DNA of 64,000 nt from Mallotus nudiflorus. Lineage: Eukaryota > Streptophyta > Magnoliopsida > Malpighiales > Euphorbiaceae. The translations under genes and the position numbers were made by a program. The stretch covers positions 641,282 through 705,281 of the forward strand of contig CANTUR010000670.1 of the NCBI GenBank assembly GCA_947683625.1, read 5' to 3'. This document shows positions 46,014 through 58,162 of the stretch, piece after piece; positions within the stretch are counted from its first letter, which is position 1, and the number at the start of each line of letters is the position of its first letter. Under the pieces are notes generated by a model, which saw nothing but the letters and a program-made list of their open reading frames with translations, was not told the origin of the DNA and made no database searches.

Positions 46014-49000
46014 TTACCAAAGCAACTCACATACTCTTTGAGTCATTCCTCTAAACTTAGCTTCAACACTCGACCTTGCTACAACTTTCTGTTTCTTACT
46101 TCTCCAAGTGACTAAATTCTTTCCAATAAACGTAAAGTACTCGGATGTTGATTTTCTATTAGGCCGATCTCCAACCCAATCAACATTAGTATAGCCAGTA
46201 ATTTCATAATTCTTATTCCTCCCAAAGAATAACCCTTTGCTCGGAGAAGACTTTAGATATCTTAATACTCGGTATACTGTATCCATATATTCTTCACTCA
46301 AAGAATGCATAAACTAAATTACAACACTTACTGCATAAGTAATGTCTGGCTGAGTATAAGATAGGTAAATCAACCATCCCACCAACCTTTGATATTGATC
46401 TTTATCAGTTGGAACTTAAACTCCTAGGACTGAAAGTCCATGGTTGACTTCAATTGGAATCTCAATTGGCTTACAATCAAGCATGTCCATCTCTATCAAT
46501 AGGTCCATTACATACTTTCATTGGCAGAGGGAAATTCCCTGAGCTAATCTTGCAACTTTAATTCCTAAAAAATACTTCAAGTTACCTAAATCCTTAAGTC
46601 CAAACTCGAATGCTAACTATCTTTACAAGATTGTTGTCTTACTTGAATCATTCTCAGTGACCATCATATCATCAATATATACAATCAGCGCAGTGACTTT
46701 ACCTAACTTCTGTTTGATAAATAGTGTGTGATCAACATCACTTTGCTTATATTCGAGTTTTTTTATGAAAGTTGAGAGCCATCCAAACCATGCTCGAGGT
46801 GATTACTTGAGTCCATACAATGCCCTTTTTAGTTTGCATACTCAGTCAGTACATCTAGTTGTAGGTGGTGGATCCATATACACTTCTTCATTTATGGTTC
46901 CATTCAAAAATGCATACTTCACATCAAATTGTCATAACAGCCAGTCCAGGTTGGCAGCTAAGAAAATCAGAACTTGGATGGTGTTCATTTTTGCTACTGG
47001 GGTAAATGTATCTTCATAGTCAATTCCATACTTTTAAGTATATCCTTTATTACCAACCAAGCCTTATACCGATTTATGCTTCCATCTGAATTGAGTTTGA
47101 TAGTGAATATCCACCTGCACCCTATCATTTTCTTTCCTTCAGGAAGAGGAACAAGATCCCATGTCCGGTTCTTTCGCAATGCCTCCATTTCATCATTCAT
47201 GGCTTTCTTTCAATCTGGATCATCTAATGCCACTTGCATATTACTCGAAATAGATACAATAGATAATTGATTTACAGTAAGTGCATGTAAGTTAGACAAA
47301 CGGTTGGTTGATATGAAGTTATTGATAGGGTATTTAGCTTGGGTATGAAGGTCTATATCATATAATTTTTTTAAAACCCCTCTATTGATTCTAGAAGGAT
47401 AATGAGGCTTAGTGTTTGGAGTTACTAAGAGAGATGAGTTTACCTTATTGTACACATCCACATTCAGAGTTTCTTTAGCTTCCAGTATGGGTTAGGAAGA
47501 TGTATTATCTTGATTACTCATATTTTCTTTAATTATCTGTCCAGGTGAGATGCTTGGACTTGGAACATCAGATTTCTATAAGATGCTCGAAACACTTGGG
47601 AGACTTGGAACACTTGGAATGCTATCTTTAACATTCTGACCACTTGGAATGCTATCTTTAAATTCAAAGAGGTTCAAAATTTTCTCTCCCTGAAGAGAGC
47701 ACTCGAGTGAGAGAAGAAAAAAGCATTTTCATGAAACTGAACATCCCAAGTGACATACATCTTCTTTGTATTCAGATCATAATACTGATATCCCTTTTAT
47801 AGATTTGCATAGCCAATAAAGATACACCAAATAGCTCGAGGATCTAGTTTGTCAAGTGTTTGATGAACATATGCCAAGCATCCAAAGACTTAGAGCTCAA
47901 GATTATTGAGGGGTAGAGATATGACAAGTTCCTTAAGTTTTTGAAGAGGTGTTTTGAAATCGAGTACTCTTGATAGTGTTCGGCTTATAAGGTACATAGC
48001 AGATCGAATAACATCTTCTTAGTATTCTTGAGGAACATTCATGTCAAATAATAATGATTGGACAACTTCCAATAACTACCGGTTCTTTCGTTCAGCTATA
48101 CCATTATGTTGAGGAGTACCAACACAGGATGTTTGGTGACAAATGCCCTTCTCGTGGTAGAAATCATTTAAAGTTGAGTTAACATACTCCCTACCATTGT
48201 CAGACTGCAAGACTCAGATTTTACTCTAGTATTGCATAATCACCATTTTGTATAGGTCCCAAAACTTGGAGCACACATCTCCCTTATTTTAAAGTAATGA
48301 TACCCAGGTCATCCGGGTACATTCATTAATAAATGTTATAAAATATCGAGCACCAGATAGAGTAGGAATTCGAGCAGGTCCCCATACATCAAAATGAATG
48401 GTCATAAATGGAATTGAATTTTTATTATAACTTGATACATAAGAGATTCAGTGGCCTTTTACCAATTCATAAATATCACACTTAAATTCTGAGTCTGTGG
48501 TATTAAAAAATAAGTTTGGTTTTATTTGTCTAAGATAATGAAAAGAAAGATGACCAAGACGATGATGCCACAAGATTACTTAGTCTTTAACCGAGCAACT
48601 TCCACCAACCCTATTAACTTGACTTGACTTCTGACTTGAATTACCATGCAACTCAAGATAGTACAACTTTTCACATTTAACACTAGAGCCAATAATTTGG
48701 TGCATTGTAATGTCCTAAAATACATAATAATTAGGTCAAAATTTGACAGTGCAATTCAAGATTTCAATGATTTGGCCAACAGATATTAGATTACAAGAAA
48801 GAGATGGAATAACAAGAACAGTATCTAGATTAAGAGAGTTAGAGTTAGATATTGATCCTTCATGAGTAACCGGTGCTATGCCTCCATTGGCAATCAAAAT
48901 ATTTTATGGGGTTGATGGGCAGATGAATGTAAGATGGTGAGTGGAGTTTGTCATATGATTAGTATCACTTGTATCAATAATCCATGTATTATTTCGAGTA

Positions 49001-49180
49001 AGATTTATCATACCTGATGTTACATCAAGATCACCACTTGGTTTAGTACCACTAGAGGTGGCAATTGCAGCCTTTCTAAGCTTTTTGCAAGGCTTTCTAT
49101 TGAAATCCCACCATTCCGAATATCCCATAATTTTATAACATTATTCCTTAGAGTGTCTAACTTCGCCATAATGAATACAA
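46014..49180 (-). pseudogene. Small copia pol, broken
   Basis: Minus-strand copia pol with stops and shifts. A protease remnant (WIIDTSDTNHMT, where DSGA is expected) lies near 48975-49010. Integrase is spread over about 47900-48500. Reverse transcriptase start is near 47000-47200 (ALRKNRTWDLVPLPEGKK). The catalytic box YIDDMMV lies near 46660-46690 and is intact. RNase H near 46014-46310 has GDRPNRKSTSEYFTFIG and NLVTWRSKKQKVVARSS. Order protease-integrase-RT-RNase H, typical of copia. Confidence 0.85.
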
Positions 49181-49564
49181 GTGTATGTGATGGACTTGTC
49201 TAACTTTGCCATAATGTATACAAGTGTATGTGATGGACTTACTTAGTATTTTCCCTTTAAATTAGGGACGAGTATGAGCTGCTATAAATACAGAATGGTC
49301 TGACTGTATCTTCGGCTCTTCCATCGTATATTGCTGGTTGTGATCCCTCTGTACATATGCATAACTAGACTCAAGATCAAGAGATAAAACCTTCAAGAGT
49401 ATTTCATTCTGAGCATTATTAAATTTTGAATCAAGTTTGACTAGAAAAATATGTGTTCGAAGCCGAGTAATATGTTTATGGAGTGATACTACTCCATTAA
49501 CATCCTCCCCTTGTGCATATGTTCGAACATTGATTTCTTGAAATATTCCAACCAGTTCATTATA

Positions 49565-49993
49565 TTATGTCGGTAATGGCTTACTATTCTGACATGTTGT
49601 GAATGATTTCCAATTTAATTCACATAACTGAGTTTCATCAGATCCATCATAAAAGGTTTTTGAGACGGCATCCCATATCTCCTTTGATGTTGGAAGACGG
49701 ATGAATCTCTGCATCAATGTCAGACTCATGGAGTCAATCAGCCAACTTTTAACTCGATTATTATTAAGGAGCCAAGTCTCCAACGCTTTATCTCCTGCTG
49801 GTGGCTTTGGCATAGTGCCATTAATAAAGCCAGATTTATTTCGGGCTCCAATTTGCATCTTCATGATCTGTGACCATAGAGTATAGTTCGTATCATCAAG
49901 AATAATTTCTGTGGGAAAGGGAGAATTATCTTTAAGGATTTGAATAAAATTGGGTGTTCCATGGGATACGATGGATAAGTTTTCGGTAGTCAT
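49565..49993 (-). pseudogene. Small copia gag, N-terminal part open
   Basis: A 142-residue open frame from ATG 49993 with LDDTNYTLWSQIMKMQI, the copia gag opening (FNG.NY..W family pattern), then a UBN2-like region (LMQRFIRLPTSKEIWDAV). The frame is broken after 49565; further gag and the zinc knuckle toward 49180 are in other frames. Confidence 0.82.
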
Positions 49994-50091
49994 GATTTTG
50001 AAGATTTAAAGAATTCAAATGAAGAAAGAAAAAATACAATTTCAAGAATTCAATAAAAAAAATTGATTTCAATGGGTATGCTCTGATACCA

Positions 50092-50311
50092 TGAAGAATA
50101 AAATTCAGAGAAAAAGAGAGGAAATTCAAAGGAAATATTTTTTCATGATATTCAAAGAAGGGTTACACCCCTTATATATACACATAGGAATCCTAATCAC
50201 AATCTAATTAGGAATAGAATAACATCCTAAATAGAATAAAAACTTTATTCCTAATTGTATACAAATATTTACTTTATAATATATACAATAAAAATATTTA
50301 CTTCCTCAACA
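50092..50311 (-). repeat. Small copia 5' LTR (220 bp)
   Basis: Plus-strand reading TGAAGAATAAAATTC...TTCCTCAACA, adjoining the primer-binding site. Confidence 0.88.
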
Positions 50312-51044
50312 TGTACATATTATACCAATTTTATGTTTGTAATTTTTTTTAAAGCTGGCTAAACTATATTTTAGAGTTTGATTTTGGAGTAATTAGTTAG
50401 ACTTGTTGGGATTTTTATTTTTTTTATTAATGATTTGATTTTCTATCAATTTTATTAGTTGTGTTTAATATCTTGTATTTAACTAAGGGCTTAATTTTTT
50501 GCATGTTTATACATAATTTGTCATCAATGAAAGTTGAGTAATTTGCTAGCTTATAACTCATAAGATTTAGGAACCTCGATCACGAAAGTAGACGAATCCT
50601 TTGGGGATAAATAAATTGCCAAGGAACTTATGAGCTCTAATTAATTGACTTGACCATGAAAATATGCAATAATTAGTTTTGACATACTTGAATGATCTCG
50701 AAAAAAACTTTAGGTAATTTAGAGTAGTTTAACCTTGAATGTGGTAAATGAAATAGTTGAATTTAATTCTGTAATTCAAGTCCTAACTAGTGAAACAAAC
50801 TCAATCTCTAATTAATTCTCGTTGATTTTCTTAGATTAATTAGAGTAGATATTTTAATTTAATTTATTTAATTTAATTGTTGCGATTAACTTTGATTTGT
50901 GCTAGCTAGAGAAAATTGATTGACAATTAGTACTTAGTATCCTTTCCTTGTGGGAATGATACTTTATTTATTATTTTATTACTTGCCACGATCTGTACAC
51001 TTGTAAAGTTGTGCTAACTCAAAACAATATTAATAATTTTTCAT
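50312..51044. repeat. Probable old LTR remnant, no gene
   Basis: AT-rich, no ORF. GATCACGAAAGTAGACGAAT (near 50579) and CCTTGTGGGAATGATACT (near 50955), followed by a GTACACTTGTAAAG stretch, resemble the 3' part of gypsy LTRs in plants. No primer-binding site follows, so if it is an LTR it is truncated or solo. Confidence 0.45.
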
Positions 51045-52170
51045 AATTGAAAATTGTAATTTATAAAATTTTAAAAAATAAAAATAATCATCTAATTACC
51101 TCAAAAGAGTTTATAAAATTCTATAAAGAAAAATTCAAATATAAAAATAACAGACTTACTCAAAAAATACATATAAATAAATATATAAAGAGATTTGTAA
51201 TTGTTGAAATAAAAGATAAACAAAACAAAGATAATAAAAAAGGTTAGGAGGAACGTAAAATTATTTTATAATAATAAATAAAATTAATAAAAGTTTATTT
51301 TTAAAAATATATATCATTTAATTATAAATTTTTTTTGAATTTATACAATAATTTTTTTGAATTTTTTAAAATTTTTTATGTCTATTCAATAATTGTTTTC
51401 AACTTTGCTACCTCTTTCCGTAACTCCAGCTCAGCATAAAAGTTTGAAATCAACACATATATGCCAAATTTTGTCGACTTCATTGAAATCAATGCATGCA
51501 TCTGTTATCCTTTCCTACATTTTGACATTTCCATGTATCCTGAGTCCCTATCATGGAATGTCCATAAAATACTAAAAATTAAAGATTTTTAAAAATTCTC
51601 TATCTCAGATTGTCTATTAGCTTGTAGGGTCGGAGGATGGGCTAATTCCAAATATCCATCTTTAATTCCAAATGTCCGAGGATGGCCTATATCAAGCTGA
51701 AATTGCTAATAATTGTTAGTAAACCATATGACAATAAATTAATTCTCGAATTTTATATTTCATTTTATTTATACTTTCTCCAATATAACGATTTTTCATA
51801 CGAATTGAATAAAATTAATAATCATTTGAATAATAATTAAGATTTATTATATTTATCCTATCATTTATATGGTAGCTACAATTGAAATATTGCATTGTAC
51901 AGAACGTGACGCTTGACACCTTACGCTTTACAAAGATATAAACTGAACAACAATGTAACCCTTCAAGTGCATCAACGTGCAGGTAGAGATTAAACATTAA
52001 AGATTTTTGCTATTGATTTTCAGTATAAAATATGAATAATATGAAACAATTAAGAGTGCTTATGTCAGTGAGGAAATTATCCAGTGGTTATTTCTTTCTA
52101 ATGTCATTATAAAATGTAAAATTTAAATTCTACTATTATTAACTTGTAACATTGATTTTCATCTAATAAA
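51045..52170. repeat. Duplicated block B upstream of KSL-2
   Basis: Partner of block A. Compared with A it lacks the 211-bp insertion and has about 290 extra bases near 51713-52000. No gene seen inside. It probably belongs to the distal promoter/5' flank of KSL-2. Confidence 0.88.
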
Positions 52171-52511
52171 AGAAAAAAATTGTTCTTTATTATGTAATCT
52201 ATCGATATTTAGTTCATCTAGACTTTTTTTGTTAATGGAATATTTTTTAAGTATCCAGCCATAAATCAGTGAACGCAACCAAGAATATATATATGTTTGT
52301 CCTTTCGTATGGCACGACGTTTCCATGTTTATTGGTGATCTCGTGCGCCATGACATTCATGCTTAATGATATATTTCTCTAGCAGCCACAATTGAAGAAT
52401 GCTAGAAGATTTTCTTCATATATATATATATATATATATATAATACTCTCTAAATGCATCAATCTTTTCCTCTCTTATTTTTTTTTCTCTCCCTCTCAGT
52501 CACAGTTGGAA
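52171..52511 (+). promoter_or_regulatory. KSL-2 5' flank with (TA)n
   Basis: Region between block B and the presumed start codon. Holds (AT)n at 52418-52442 followed by TAATACTCTC and a pyrimidine-rich leader (TTTTTTTTCTCTCCCTCTC near 52480), a plausible core promoter and 5' UTR. Inference only. Confidence 0.4.
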
Positions 52512-53723
52512 ATGTTATTGACTATTACTAGCACAAATACTCTCAAAGTTTCCTCACAAGGAAAAGAATGGGAAGGCAAAAATCTAAGAGGTCTCCTTTA
52601 TTTTTATATAAAAAATTCTTTACTGTACTCCTAAAATAGTTAGTGGTACTCATGTTGGAGATTGTTTGTGCAGGCAAGTCTGTTGGACAACTAAACCAAA
52701 GAGAAAGAGTCAAGTTCACTCCTTTAGTAAGCCACCACCACTCATTCACATTTAAAAATTCTGAAACTCTAAACTTATTAAGTAAAATTAATCAAAATAA
52801 TATATGTTTTCGCAGGCCGTCTCTTCTCTTAATTAATACATACATCAAGACAAAATTGTTATGGTAATTTAATTAGAGAAACAAATTGTTATGTGGCAGG
52901 AATCAGAAGGACCAATGACTAAAGGAAATGTTGAGAAAAGTTGAGTTATCTGTTTCCTCATATGACACAGCATGGATTGCAATGGTGCCGGCTATGGATT
53001 CTTCAAAGCAGCCACTTTTCCCCAAATGCTTAAATTGGATTATGGAGAACCAACAGCCTGATGGGTCATGGGGTCTTGATCTCAACCATCCATTGTTAGT
53101 TAAAGACTCACTTTCTTCCACATTGGCTTGTGTTCTTGCCCTTAAGAAATGGAACGTTGGTCAACAACTTGTACACAAAGGTTTGCATTATCCTTTTCCT
53201 CCTTTATTACCATATTAATTTATTTTTGCATTTGATGCTCCAATATTTTGTACTTCATAGATCTCAATTATTTTGAAATTTCAATCAGGTGAATTCTATG
53301 AAGGGAAAAAAACTCTCCAAATCATTATATATATATATATACATATATATAAAAGATTTATCTAAAGAAATTTGAACTTTTTGTCACTTGGATCAATGAT
53401 AAAATTACTTTTTATGACCATAAAATTATGATTTAAATCGTGAAACTAACATTTTGCATAGAACAAAGGAAAATGACAACCCTTTCTTTAATTACACAAT
53501 CTCCCCAAGAAAACTGATTATATTAAGTTTTAATTTCAACTAGGTTTGAACTATATTGAATCTAACATTTGGGCCGCAACTAATCAGCATCAGCGTTCTC
53601 CAGTTAGATTTGATGTTAATTTTCAAGCATGATTGACTATGGTAGTGCCATGGGCTTGAATTTTTCCCTCGACCAACCTTTAGTTGAGGCAATGCTTTCC
53701 AAGCGAGATTTTCAAATCAAAAG
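52512..53723 (+). pseudogene. KSL-2: ent-kaurene-synthase-like gene, first four exons
   Basis: Exon 1 from ATG 52512 (MLLTITSTNTLKVSS, plastid-transit-like), a short exon 2 near 52675-52730, exon 3 about 52901-53180 and exon 4 53544-53723, with GT donors at 53181 and 53724 and an AG acceptor at 53542-53543. Exon 3 carries KVELSVSSYDTAWIAMVP and QPDGSWGLDLNHPLL and DSLSSTLACVLALKKWNVG, diagnostic of the N-terminal domain of plant ent-kaurene synthases. Exon 4 continues with YIESNIWAATNQHQRSPVRF. Two frameshifts are evident: one extra base near 52922 just before MLRKVELS, and one missing base near 53625, which makes a stop. The gene is cut by Tat-II 24 bases into the next intron. Later exons may lie beyond the window. 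Confidence 0.87.
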
Positions 53724-53746
53724 GTAAATTTATTATAATTATCTAC

Positions 53747-54140
53747 TGATACCGTCTAATATGTTCCCGTCTAATTAAGGGCTCCTTATCTCCTAAACAA
53801 GGACACTTGAATTAGAAAGTAGGTAGATCTATCCGAAATGGGGACTACCTCAAAGTGGAATTCTAAGTAAAGAAGGAACACTCTCCTACCAATATTATGA
53901 GTTACTATCCCACACAGAATCTAACTCCTCCCAGGTTTGAGCATTGCTATATATAAAACCCTATATCCCTCACAAAAGGGCATCCAATTCTCACATATTC
54001 TAGCTATCTTGTATTCTTCCTACTTCTGTTCTCTAACTTAGGCATCGAAGTGTTCATGGAGACTCTCCCCACGTCTCACCTTGTCTTCTATTCGTGGATT
54101 GTAGGATACCAAGCCCAAGAGTTTCGGAAACCGGTTATCA
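53747..54140 (+). repeat. Tat-II 5' LTR (394 bp)
   Basis: Starts TGATACCGTCTAATATG and ends ACCGGTTATCA next to the primer-binding site. Clearly related to the Tat-I LTRs but diverged. Confidence 0.88.
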
Positions 54141-54142
54141 AG

Positions 54143-54161
54143 TGGCACCGTCTGTGGGGAC
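54143..54161 (+). other. Tat-type primer-binding site (Tat-II)
   Basis: TGGCACCGTCTGTGGGGAC, one change from the common TGGCGCCGTCTGTGGGG of Tat/Ogre elements. Confidence 0.87.
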
Positions 54162-54675
54162 TCCTTAGGAAAAGCCATTCATTTACTTGCTAAGCTAAAG
54201 ACATCCTCACTATGACTTCTAGCCTACCACCAGCCCTGACTCCTGAAACCGGCACCAACCCTTCCACACCTATCCCTTCGACCGACCTCTCAGACCCTCT
54301 CCCAACAATAGTGTTTCCACCCACCTTACAGTCATGCTAGAGCCTCATCCAGACATATACCTTCACTCCCCGACAACACTCCAAGATACCCATCCTTGGG
54401 CACAGACCTCCTGTATTACGCTCCGCTACAACACCATCATTCAATACTTTATATACCCTTTCTGAGTCTACTAGAAACACCAGCAATAACCACCCCCAAA
54501 TTTAAACACTGTAAACCAAACACTCAGCCTCCATCAAACTAGCGGGGAAGCCATGATAAAAAACATTCAGGCATAGATAGCTTTGATGCAACAACAGCTA
54601 AATGCTATAATACAGAGTGGGTGCTCTGAGCCAACTTAAAACGATGATAACACAATACCTCGATAGGCCCTGGGG

Positions 54676-55880
54676 ATGAGCATGGGAAAGGGTAAAGCGC
54701 TAGAAGGGGAGTACAGTTCAACCATTCTGGCTCTTGATGATTCAAAAATAGCTCAGAAGGTTGAAGAAGCAATATGCAAAGCCCAGACCAAACTAAGAAA
54801 GGAAGAAGAATGTGTTATTGACAGCAGAACTCTGTTTGTTAGTAGAATAATTCAGACAAAAATCCCTACTAACTTCAGAATCCCGCTGCTTAATCAGTAT
54901 AATGGGACGGGAGACCCCATCAGCCATATATCAGTATTCCGAACAAAAATGCTACTCCAAAATATAAATGATGGAATCATGTGTAGAGTTTTTCCAAGCA
55001 CACTCATAAAGAATGCTCAAAAGTGGTTTCATCGACTCCCAGAGATTTTCATCACATCTTTTGAGGATCTGGTTAAATAGTTTCATATCAGATTCATTAC
55101 CAATATTCCCCCAGCCAAAAACATCAACGATCTTCGGATGTTCCGGCCATAAGTTGACAAATCTTTATGAAGTTACCTTGACCGTTTCAATAAACAGCCC
55201 ATGCAAATTAAGCATCTTGTTGATGAAGTCGCCATAGAAGTTTTGAAAAATGGCACTAAAATCGGCAAGCTTAAAGACAAAATAATGACTAAAGAACCGA
55301 GTACCTTTGCAAAAGCAATGGCGATGGCGATCCGAATGATAAAAATGGATGAAGACAGAAGGATGCGACGGGAGGAAGATAGGCCATCGATCAAGGATGA
55401 ACACTGAAACATAGACGAGCAAGCTTCCCAAAAATGAATTTCAGAAATCCGACAGAAAGATTTGATAGGGAAGCGGACAGATATACACCCTTGAACACCT
55501 CTCGATCCAAAATCCTTATGTGGGTCAGGGCAAAATGGGAGTAGTGATCACCCTAGCTAAGAGAATCAGCCCAAGCCAGAGATTTACTTAGGACAAAGGA
55601 CAATACTGCCAGTATCACCGGGAATATGGGCACGACACAGAGGGTTGTAGAGAGCTGAAGAATGCTATAGAAAGACTGGTGTAGAGGGGAAAGCTCAATA
55701 ATTTCACAGATGCATCGAGAAGAAGCGGAATCTCCGAAAATCAAGAGTATGACAGGCCGTAAAGAAAACTCAAAGGGAGCCGATTAGAACAATCAACAAG
55801 ATCATAAGGGGAGAAAACATTGAGAAGAGATTAAAGTGTATTAGAGGAGAAGAATCAGTACCCAGGAGAAGCGATATTCT
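54676..55880 (+). pseudogene. Tat-II gag, broken
   Basis: From ATG 54676 (MSMGKGKALEGEYSST) an open stretch of 134 residues with ALDDSKIAQKVEEAI and GDPISHISVFRTKMLL, stopped at 55078. The next stretch is open in a shifted frame at 55201-55407 (NGTKIGKLKDKIMTKEPSTF, MIKMDEDRRMRREED), followed by a zinc-knuckle-like segment near 55610-55660 (CQYHREYGHDTEGCRELK). Leader 54162-54675 is proline-rich when translated and may be part of gag in a lost frame. Confidence 0.83.
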
Positions 55881-58162
55881 ATTCAATTCAGAAGATGATT
55901 CGCAGTGTACACCACCCCCATTATGATGCTCTGGTAATAACTGCGTGCATCAATAAGTATCGAGTAAAAAGGCTACTGGTGGATAATGGAAGTGCTATCA
56001 ATGTATTATCTTGGAATGCGTACAAAGCAATGGGCGGCTCCATCACCAACTTGAAAGCCATCTAGAACCCCATCACAAGTTTTCTATAGAGGAACTGTGC
56101 AACCAATGGGAATTGTCGAACTGAACCTAGAATTTGGAAACCAAGATGATGAGGAGACAAAAGCCATTCGAGCTGTATTCAACATGGTGGATATACCATT
56201 GGCCTACAATGGGATTATAGGATGGCTGGCACTCTATGAGGCAGATGCAGTCACCAGCATCCGGCACTTAGCTATGAAAGTTCCAATCAAGAATGGAACC
56301 CTTACCATTCGGGGAGATCAGCATATGGCTAAACAGTGTTACCAGATGGCCATAAAGCCTCATACTGAGGCTTTTCCTTTAGAGGCATGGGAAGTTGAGA
56401 AGCAAGGCATCGATCCACAACCAGTAAAAGACACAGGGACCTTAAAAATCACGGAAGGAAAGACCGTGAAAATTGGCAATGCACTCAGCCAGAATATCAG
56501 AGAAGAAATAAGGGAAGTCCTTACCAGACACTTAAAGGATTTTGCTTTACAAGCATCTGAAATCGTCAGCATGGACCTGCTAGTTGCCTGTCACTGCCTA
56601 AATATCAAATCGGGAGCCAAGCCAGTAGCACAGAAAAGAAGAACCTTTGCCTACGAAAGGCAAAGAATAATTGCTGAAGAAACAACGAAGCTGTTAGTAG
56701 CTGGGTTTATTAAAAAGGTTACTCACCTGGAATGGGTAGCCAACATGGTACTCGTCAAAAAAACAAATAGGAAATATAGAATGTGTGTAGACTACACTGA
56801 CCTCAACCGAGCATGCCCTAAGTATAGCTACCCGTTGCCACGATTGACCAGCTCGTCGACGCCACTGCTAGTCATGGATTATACAGCTTCGTCAATGTGG
56901 CATAAGGTTATCACCAGATCCCAATGAAGGAAAAGGATCAAGAGAAAATGTCCTTCATCACCTATGAAGGATTATATTGTTATAAGGTGATGCCCTTCGA
57001 ACAGAAAAACGCTAGAGCCACATATCAAAGAATGATGAACCAAGTCCTCCAAGACCAGATTGGCACAAGCGTAGAGGTATACGTGGACGACATTATCATC
57101 AAAAGCAAACTTTCATAACAGCACCCAGCAAACGTAGATCGGGTTTCTCCGGCTACTAAGCAAATCCAGGATCAAGTTGAATCCTGAAAAATGCATCTTC
57201 GGAGTCCAAGTAGGAAAATTCCTAGGATTCATGATATCTTACTGGGGCATTGAAGCCAATCCAGAAAAGATGGAAGCCATACTTAACATGGAAGCACCGA
57301 AGAACATCCATAAGGTACAAAAGTTAAATGGAAAAATCACTACATTAGGGCGTTTCATTTCTTACTCAGCTAAGCAGTGTCTACCATTATTCTGAGATCT
57401 CAAAAATTCCCAGAAAGTTTCAATGGTCCGCTAACTACCAGGTGGCATTTGAAGACATTAAAAGATTCTTATCCTCACCACCCCTACTCAATCGACCCGT
57501 CCCATATGAGACATTGTATTTGTACCTTTCTATTGGCCGAGAATGCATCGCCTCAGTACTGGTAAGAGAAGAAGGAAGCCAACAAAGCCCTATCTATTAC
57601 GTCAGTAAAATGCTCTAAGGACCTGAAATTCAGTGTCCCATGTTGGACAAGCTAGCCATGGCTGTGGTCCATCGCCTCTTGAAAGCTTTAACATTACTTC
57701 CAAGCTCACCATACTATCCTCCAATCCCATTTCCCACTATAGAAAAATCTTATAAAGACTAGAGACCTCGGGCAGGCTAGTATAGTGGTCGGTATTACTC
57801 GGTGAATTCGATATGACTATAAGCCCCGACAGCAGATGAAAGCCCAGGCATTAGTAGATTTTGTGGAAAAAATGGCTCTGAAAGACATAACCTTGACCAA
57901 AGCACTGGAATGGAAGCTCTATGTTAATGGAGCATCCTTAGCTCAAGGTTCCAGTGTCGGAATAATCCTCAGAGGACCATACAAGGTTCACAACTAATAT
58001 GCAGTTTGTATCAAGTATAGCACAACCAACAATGCTGCCAAGTATGAAGCACTCATTACAGGATTAAAGTTAGCCACCGAAGTCAAGGCTGAACACCTCA
58101 TCATATACTCGGACTTCCAATTGGTGGTCAACCAAGTTAATGGAACGTTCCAAGTCAAAGAC
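55880..58162 (+). pseudogene. Tat-II pol (PR-RT-RNH), broken, cut by Tekay-3
   Basis: Protease near 55975-56010 (LLVDNGSAINVLSWN). A 276-residue open frame at 56097-56927 covers the protease end and RT start (TTKLLVAGFIKKV, VLVKKTNRKYRMCVDYTDLN). A one-base loss near 56845 shifts the frame. RT continues at 56924 with FITYEGLYCYKVMPF and an intact YVDDIIIKSKLS box (57080-57115). RNase H parts lie near 57400-57620 and 57910-58160, the second archaeal-type (LYVNGASLAQGSS, KYEALITGLKLA) with the first catalytic Asp changed to Asn. Coding identity breaks exactly at 58162. Confidence 0.86.

Larger units (their letters stand above)
45493..50311 (-). mobile_element. Small Ty1/copia element with 220-bp LTRs
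   Basis: Reverse-oriented, 4.8 kb. LTRs at 50092-50311 (5') and 45493-45716 (3'), both with ATATTTTTTCATGATATT and GGGTTACACCCCTTATATA. The primer-binding site GGTATCAGAGC is read on the minus strand at 50081-50091, next to the 5' LTR. The polypurine tract on the minus strand precedes the 3' LTR (plus 45717-45726, CTCCCCCTCA). Flanks do not show a matching target duplication (TTCTA left, TGTAC right). Copia lineage not assigned. Confidence 0.88.
53747..58162 (+). mobile_element. Tat-II: Ty3/gypsy Tat-type element, left part
   Basis: Same family as Tat-I by LTR ends and gag. 5' LTR 53747-54140, primer-binding site, gag, protease, RT and RNase H up to 58162, where Tekay-3 is inserted. Its remaining part should resume on the far side of Tekay-3 outside the window. 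The left target duplication would be TCTAC (53742-53746). Confidence 0.9.

Noticed and set aside
55013..55744. Several ORFs on both strands over Tat-II gag
   Set aside because: Opposite-strand or shifted-frame shadows of the gag reading; only the 54676 and 55201 stretches match Tat gag.
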